Below, piece by piece: positions 6,979 through 9,905 of a stretch of DNA of 9,905 nt. The stretch is from CAXXOK01 sp035399245 (lineage in GTDB: Bacteria > Bacillota > Clostridia > Christensenellales > Aristaeellaceae), in assembly GCA_035399245.1 (NCBI GenBank), contig DAOPIR010000109.1, positions 1 through 9,905 of the forward strand. The letters run 5' to 3'. The position numbers and the translations under genes are program-made. Numbering within the stretch: position 1 is the first letter of the stretch; every line of letters starts with the position of its first letter. Below the pieces are notes generated by a model, which made no database searches, was not told where the DNA came from, and worked only from the letters and a program-made list of their open reading frames with translations.

Positions 6979-7858
6979 GCGTTAAGTATCCGTCCAAGTT
7001 TGTTTTTCTGGATACTTTGATTTTTGGTATTCTCAGTGTTTCCATGCAACCCAGAAGAATAGCAAAGCCGTGTACGATAATATCTTCCCTGTCCGGCGGG
7101 ATGGAATGCAACATGCGTCGCTGATCCTGCGTCATCCCTGCAAGTGTCTCTGTTATGCGTCGGACATCGGATTGTGCGGCTATAAAACCGTGAATACGGT
7201 CATGATCCTTCCAATCGATATTTTGAACGCACGAGGCAAGCGCCGTCAGCGTCCCCCCCACGCCAACCCATTCGGTTGGCGTTTTCAGTTGCTCAATTTC
7301 CGCCTGATACGGTACGATCAGCGCTTTGACCGTTTGTTTTGCGCGCAGCGCGTCTTCCCGGCAATGGATAGGAATTTGACGGTACAGCCGTACCGCACCG
7401 GCCTGCAGACTGCACGCAAACGCAATGGTGTTCCGCCTGCCGATGACAATTTCTGTCGATCCGCCGCCGATGTCGATCATTCCGGAGTGAGTATCGTCCG
7501 TTGCGCCGATAAAAGAAAGCTTGGCTTCCGTTTCACCGGATAAGATTTCTAATCGCAAACTGGTCTCGCGGAAAAGAGCATCTGCGAACATTTGTTGATT
7601 ATTTGCGTCGCGTACCGCACTGGTAGCAAACAGATGAACAGTTTGTGCTCCGGCGTGTAATGCGGCCTGCCGCAGCATATTTACGCTTGTGCATGCCTGC
7701 GTAATCATTGCGGAGGAAATCTCATGGTTTTGGTTGAGGGATGCAAAAACACGCAATCCTTCCCGTTTGCGAAGGACTGCGGTTATCTGTCCGTTTTTTC
7801 GATCAGCAACCAACAGCCGAAGTGAATTGGAGCCGATCCCGATTGCCGCTGTTCTCAA
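6959..7858 (-). CDS. Ppx/GppA-family phosphatase (exopolyphosphatase/pppGpp hydrolase family)
   Basis: This 299-residue protein matches the two-lobed actin-like core of the Ppx/GppA family, without the C-terminal HD-like domain of the E. coli enzymes. Motifs: AIGIGSNSLRLLV (5-17), ATSAVRDANN (78-87), SGETEA (107-112), whose Glu111 aligns with catalytic Glu121 of E. coli Ppx, and the second phosphate loop DIGGGSTE (129-136). Family members release phosphate from polyphosphate or convert pppGpp to ppGpp; which applies here is not visible. Two departures are seen: the Asp of the usual D-x-GSNS motif is Gly7, and the C-terminal 'LREG' step reads LDG (288-290). The start is TTG, with AGGA (complement of 7866-7869) 7 nt upstream; the next Met is residue 51, too late. 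It lies 9 nt after the DivIC-like gene, in the same frame, so the two are probably co-transcribed and coupled. Confidence 0.88.
   Translation of the reverse strand: MRTAAIGIGSNSLRLLVADRKNGQITAVLRKREGLRVFASLNQNHEISSAMITQACTSVNMLRQAALHAGAQTVHLFATSAVRDANNQQMFADALFRETSLRLEILSGETEAKLSFIGATDDTHSGMIDIGGGSTEIVIGRRNTIAFACSLQAGAVRLYRQIPIHCREDALRAKQTVKALIVPYQAEIEQLKTPTEWVGVGGTLTALASCVQNIDWKDHDRIHGFIAAQSDVRRITETLAGMTQDQRRMLHSIPPDREDIIVHGFAILLGCMETLRIPKIKVSRKTNLDGYLTLMTADE
6984..7024 (+). terminator. Possible terminator of the helicase/ligase-like unit, inside the converging gene
   Basis: AAGTATCC (6984-6991) pairs perfectly with GGATACTT (7010-7017) around an 18-nt T-rich loop, and TGATTTTT follows. It begins 6 nt after the ligase-like stop and lies within the 3' coding part of the minus-strand phosphatase gene. 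The stem is short and AT-rich and the loop is long, so its efficiency is uncertain. Confidence 0.4.
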
Positions 7859-7865
7859 TAGTCTG

Positions 7866-7869
7866 TCCT
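7866..7869 (-). promoter_or_regulatory. Weak ribosome binding site overlapping the upstream stop codon
   Basis: On the minus strand, AGGA (complement of 7866-7869) shares bases with the TAG stop (7868-7870) of the DivIC-like gene and stands 7 nt before the TTG start of the phosphatase gene. This layout fits translational coupling, in which ribosomes ending the first gene start the second. Confidence 0.5.
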
Positions 7870-8170
7870 AATCTGATGTGCCGTACAGCACTTCCGGATC
7901 GGTAATTACAAAGCGAATTTCATCCGATTTCATATAGCCGTACAGGTCACGCGCCTGGCTTTCGATAAAAGCATCGGTTCCCATCATTGCCAGCGTTTCC
8001 TGCAGCGTGTTTTCCTTGGTATCCAAATACTGCTGATATGACAGTACGTCGACATATCGCTCATCCAGCGCTTTCATCGTATTCTTTTTGGCAACGTACA
8101 GAATCGTAAATGCAATAACAATGACAGCCAGAATACAAACCACGGCAAGCACTCTTACTCTGACGGGCAT
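7868..8170 (-). CDS. DivIC/FtsB-like septum formation initiator protein
   Basis: This is a 100-residue bitopic membrane protein. After a short basic N-terminus there is one membrane helix (about 7-27), then a hydrophilic stretch likely to form a coiled coil (about 30-62), then the family's C-terminal motif, here IESQARDLYGYMKSDEIRF (69-87), comparable to the IEk.Are.lg.vkpgE..fv pattern of FtsB/DivIC. Such proteins join FtsL and the FtsQ/DivIB protein in the divisome, linking the Z ring to septal wall synthesis. The length fits the family. A purine-rich AAGGGTGA lies a few nt before the ATG. A good promoter stands 43 nt upstream. The Ppx/GppA-family gene follows directly. The FtsB-versus-DivIC name cannot be settled from this sequence alone. 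Confidence 0.88.
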   Translation of the reverse strand: MPVRVRVLAVVCILAVIVIAFTILYVAKKNTMKALDERYVDVLSYQQYLDTKENTLQETLAMMGTDAFIESQARDLYGYMKSDEIRFVITDPEVLYGTSD

Positions 8171-8212
8171 GCGATCACCCTTTCGAAATACATTGTCAAT
8201 ACTTTCGTCATA

Positions 8213-8241
8213 ATCATAGCACGAAATACAATCGGTAGCAA
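8213..8241 (-). promoter_or_regulatory. Promoter of the divIC-like/ppx unit
   Basis: On the minus strand, TTGCTA (complement of 8236-8241) and TATGAT (complement of 8213-8218) are spaced by exactly 17 nt, and TGC before the -10 makes it an extended -10. It lies 43 nt upstream of the DivIC-like ATG. The rest of this 141-bp gap holds nothing else I can name, and no clear terminator for the tcdA gene that reads into it. Confidence 0.7.
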
Positions 8242-8311
8242 GCAGAATGTTGTTTAAAGGCTCCGTACGTTGTTATACCGCAATAGAGAAATATCGTACA
8301 TTCACCCAGGC

Positions 8312-9052
8312 TTACTTATTGGCAGGATTCAAACTGCATAATGTCCGTATGATATCATAAGCCATATACAGTCCGGCAACAGACGGTACAAAGGCAACCG
8401 ATCCGGATATGGCCCGTCGGCCATTGCCTGTACTCATTTCGTGCGTACACTTGCAGGCTTCTTCGGTGGAGTACACGCAGCGCAGTTTCAATATCCCGCG
8501 CTTTCTAAGCTCCTTGCGCATCACTCTGCAAAGCGCGCAGGTATCGGTATCAAACAGCTCGCCAATCCGGATTTGTGTCGGGTCCAGCCGATTTCCCATT
8601 CCCATGCAGGATAGAATGGGGATATTTCGATGATTGCATGTTTCAATGATATGGAGCTTTGCCGATACGGTGTCGATGGCATCAACCACAAAATCCACAT
8701 CATCCGCGATCGGCACGGGCGTATCCGGCAAATAGAATGCTTCTATAGGATTGATATCCGCATCAGGATTAATATCGCGCAGGCGCTGTGCCGTAACCAG
8801 CACCTTGCTCTTGCCCACGGTGGACATAAGCGCGTTCAGCTGACGGTTGATGTTACTGTATTCAAAGCGGTCGCCGTCCACCAGCGTCAGCTTCCCGATT
8901 CCCATTCGGCCAAGGGCTTCGGCGGCATAACTGCCTACGCCTCCAAGTCCGAAAATCATTCCATGGGCGTGTTTCAGGGTATCGATTTGCGCTTTGCCCA
9001 AAAGTATGGCGGTTCTTTCTATTCTCTGCTCTTGCAGTGTGCACATCCGCAT
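8312..9052 (-). CDS. tcdA: tRNA threonylcarbamoyladenosine dehydratase (TcdA/CsdL-like, ThiF superfamily)
   Basis: This is a 246-residue E1-like enzyme. TcdA proteins activate the carboxyl group of t6A37 in ANN-decoding tRNAs with ATP and cyclise it to ct6A. The nucleotide-binding core is clear: IFGLGGVGSYAAEALGRMGI (33-52), the acidic strand LVDGDRFEYSNINRQ (57-71) with the Asn/Arg that hold the phosphates, INP (94-96), DAIDTVSAK (124-132), MGMGNRLDP (150-158), and the TcdA-type RVMRKELRKRG (176-186) and GSVAFVPSVAGL (217-228). It lacks the sulfur-carrier partner context of ThiF/MoeB. An odd feature is the four cysteines C172/C175 and C200/C202, which could form a metal site. GGAGAGG (complement of about 9060-9066) precedes the ATG by about 7 nt; a second ATG two codons on is possible. 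A TATTAT box (complement of 9074-9079) may be its -10, without a convincing -35. Confidence 0.92.
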   Translation of the reverse strand: MRMCTLQEQRIERTAILLGKAQIDTLKHAHGMIFGLGGVGSYAAEALGRMGIGKLTLVDGDRFEYSNINRQLNALMSTVGKSKVLVTAQRLRDINPDADINPIEAFYLPDTPVPIADDVDFVVDAIDTVSAKLHIIETCNHRNIPILSCMGMGNRLDPTQIRIGELFDTDTCALCRVMRKELRKRGILKLRCVYSTEEACKCTHEMSTGNGRRAISGSVAFVPSVAGLYMAYDIIRTLCSLNPANK

Positions 9053-9111
9053 TTCACGACCTCTCCATAGCCCATAATATCTCGCTTTGATCTTACATCA
9101 TCCGTCGAAAA

Positions 9112-9140
9112 TTGACAATCATCCGCAGTCATGCTACAGT
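9112..9140 (+). promoter_or_regulatory. Promoter of the amidohydrolase-like unit
   Basis: A perfect -35 TTGACA (9112-9117), a 17-nt spacer and TACAGT (9135-9140), with TGC just before it (extended -10), make the best sigma-A-type promoter in the window. It lies 54 nt upstream of the ATG at 9195 and thus within the upstream extension of that reading frame, which argues against the longer start at 9087. Confidence 0.8.
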
Positions 9141-9181
9141 ATCTTTTGTCGTATTACCTTACCCCATTTTTTTCTTTCCGT

Positions 9182-9187
9182 AGGAGG
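9182..9187 (+). promoter_or_regulatory. Strong ribosome binding site that fixes the start at 9195
   Basis: AGGAGG (9182-9187) stands 7 nt before ATG 9195. No comparable site precedes the earlier in-frame ATG at 9087. Confidence 0.85.
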
Positions 9188-9194
9188 GACTTTC

Positions 9195-9839
9195 ATGACC
9201 TGTGAGCAGCAATTGGACCGCGCGCTTGCATACTTTACCGACGAAGATCACAAAGCCAGTTATGAGATATTAGAGGGAACCGGCAGCGTAATGTTCAGCG
9301 CCCCGCACGCAGTGCTTCAAACGCGAAACGGCGCCAACAAAGCGGCTGAACGCTATACCGGCATCCTTTGCAAATTGCTCAATGAAGATTTTCATGTTCC
9401 GGTAATCTATAAAACCCGACACCTGCACGACGACGCCAACCATGATTCAATCAGCGATTATCGCAATGCGCTTTGCCGCTATGTGAATAACAACCAAATT
9501 CAATATGTAATCGATTTGCACCAGCTTAATCCCGACCGTGAAATGGATATCTGCATCGGCACCGGCTACGGAAAGAATATCGAAGGCCATGAGAACCTGA
9601 TCGATTTTATCCGTGAAAGCTTTCAGCCGCTTGGCCTGAAACAGATTACGGTAGATGAACCCTTTGCCGCCGGTAACCCGAATACCGTCTGCGCAACCGT
9701 TGCTTCTTCTTGCGACGTACCGGCAATACAGATTGAAATCAACACAAAGCTGCTGATGCAAGGCACCGATGAATATTGTTTCCCGGACATTTTAAAGTCG
9801 CTTCATCATTTGGCGGATACCCTGAACGCGTTGAACTAA
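9195..9839 (+). CDS. N-formylglutamate amidohydrolase-like zinc hydrolase
   Basis: This is a 214-residue protein starting at ATG 9195, chosen from the AGGAGG site and the promoter placed between 9087 and 9195. The pattern of the N-formylglutamate amidohydrolase/zinc carboxypeptidase-like group can be read in order: SAPH (35-38), with His38 as a likely metal ligand; DDANHDSISDYRNAL (79-93); VIDLHQ (105-110), with Asp107 and His109; MDICIGTGYG (117-126); DEPFAAGNPN (154-163); and QIEINTKLLM (179-188), with Glu181 as a likely catalytic residue. Such enzymes split formyl or acyl amides of glutamate in histidine catabolism, but none of the hut genes is nearby and the substrate is unknown. No signal peptide is seen, so it is cytoplasmic. 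It is divergent from tcdA, and a further gene starts 14 nt after the stop. The fold is likely; the exact function is open. Confidence 0.75.
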   Translation: MTCEQQLDRALAYFTDEDHKASYEILEGTGSVMFSAPHAVLQTRNGANKAAERYTGILCKLLNEDFHVPVIYKTRHLHDDANHDSISDYRNALCRYVNNNQIQYVIDLHQLNPDREMDICIGTGYGKNIEGHENLIDFIRESFQPLGLKQITVDEPFAAGNPNTVCATVASSCDVPAIQIEINTKLLMQGTDEYCFPDILKSLHHLADTLNALN

Positions 9840-9853
9840 AGGAGATATGCGCA

Positions 9854-9905
9854 ATGCTGCAAGGCTTGCTGGTAGTCAATGCCTTTCTGAAGACGCCGAA
9901 ATTCG
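9854..9905 (+). CDS. Start of a gene cut by the window end, perhaps an ATP-grasp (RimK-like) ligase
   Basis: Only 17 full codons are visible, from ATG 9854 to the edge: a start such as MLQGLLVVNAFLKTPKF. AGGAG (9840-9844) stands 9 nt upstream. A hydrophobic strand followed by 'NaFLktpKF' resembles the N-terminus of RimK-type ATP-grasp ligases found in Clostridia, but this is a memory-based resemblance over a very short stretch. It is 14 nt after the amidohydrolase-like gene and most likely in its operon. Confidence 0.4.
   Translation, partial: MLQGLLVVNAFLKTPKF

Noticed and set aside
7070..7543. Open frame on the + strand opposite the Ppx-like gene
   Set aside because: It is a shadow of a gene with family motifs on the minus strand; no ribosome binding site or family features are seen.
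8194..8199. Perfect minus-strand -35 (TTGACA) close to the DivIC-like start
   Set aside because: The -10 position at 17 nt would read GATCGC and fall at the start codon, so it cannot drive the gene with a leader; the pair at 8213-8241 is better.
9087..9194. Longer N-terminus of the amidohydrolase-like protein starting at ATG 9087
   Set aside because: A good promoter (TTGACA-17-TACAGT) and a strong ribosome binding site lie between 9087 and 9195, and the added 36 residues do not look like part of the family.
9847..9905. Alternative ATG at 9847 opening another frame to the window end
   Set aside because: It is only 2 nt from the AGGAG site, too close for normal initiation; ATG 9854 at 9 nt fits and gives a more protein-like start.
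1..9905. CRISPR arrays, tRNA or rRNA genes, insertion sequences, defence or phage modules
   Set aside because: No regularly spaced repeats, cloverleaf-like sequences, transposase or integrase motifs were seen; nearly all sequence is accounted for by ordinary genes and short gaps.

Overview
The window looks like an ordinary chromosomal segment of a Gram-positive Clostridia-type bacterium (Bacillota) with GC content near 50%. The evidence is the strong AGGAGG-type ribosome binding sites, the mix of GTG, TTG and ATG starts, the NupOPQ-like nucleoside transporter, a DivIC-like division protein next to a short single-unit Ppx/GppA protein, and a ferredoxin-tailed aldo/keto reductase typical of anaerobes. 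The genus cannot be fixed from the sequence. I see no phage, transposon, CRISPR array, rRNA or tRNA.

Layout. Positions 1-2927 (+) hold the tail of a nucleoside/BmpA-type ABC transporter operon: the C-terminal half of the double ATPase, then two permeases with coupled or overlapping starts. A perfect 14-bp hairpin at 2945-2980 ends it and can also serve the converging unit from the other side. Positions 4887-2992 (-) hold a two-gene unit: an Xre-type regulator with a LexA-like (S24) C-terminal domain, then an aldo/keto reductase with a ferredoxin-like C-terminus. From the same intergenic region, 5044-6978 (+) reads outward as a DEAD-box RNA helicase (TTG start) followed 12 nt later by a protein resembling F420-0:gamma-glutamyl ligase.

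Positions 8170-6959 (-) hold a DivIC/FtsB-like septum protein and a Ppx/GppA-family phosphatase. The phosphatase gene overlaps the end of the ligase-like gene by 20 bp, tail to tail. Positions 9052-8312 (-) encode a TcdA-type E1-like enzyme for the cyclic t6A tRNA modification. Divergent from it, 9195 onward (+) starts a new unit from a good promoter: an N-formylglutamate amidohydrolase-like zinc hydrolase, followed by the first 17 codons of a gene that may be an ATP-grasp ligase.

How they work together. The transporter genes form one machine for nucleoside uptake. The regulator probably controls itself and the reductase. The other genes are mostly housekeeping (RNA remodelling, tRNA modification, cell division, phosphate-ester or polyphosphate metabolism). 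No clearly new system is visible. The points most worth checking are the Asp-to-Gly change in the Ppx phosphate motif, the F420-ligase-like and amidohydrolase/ATP-grasp genes of unknown substrate, the S24-regulator/reductase pair, and a possible extra metal site in TcdA.
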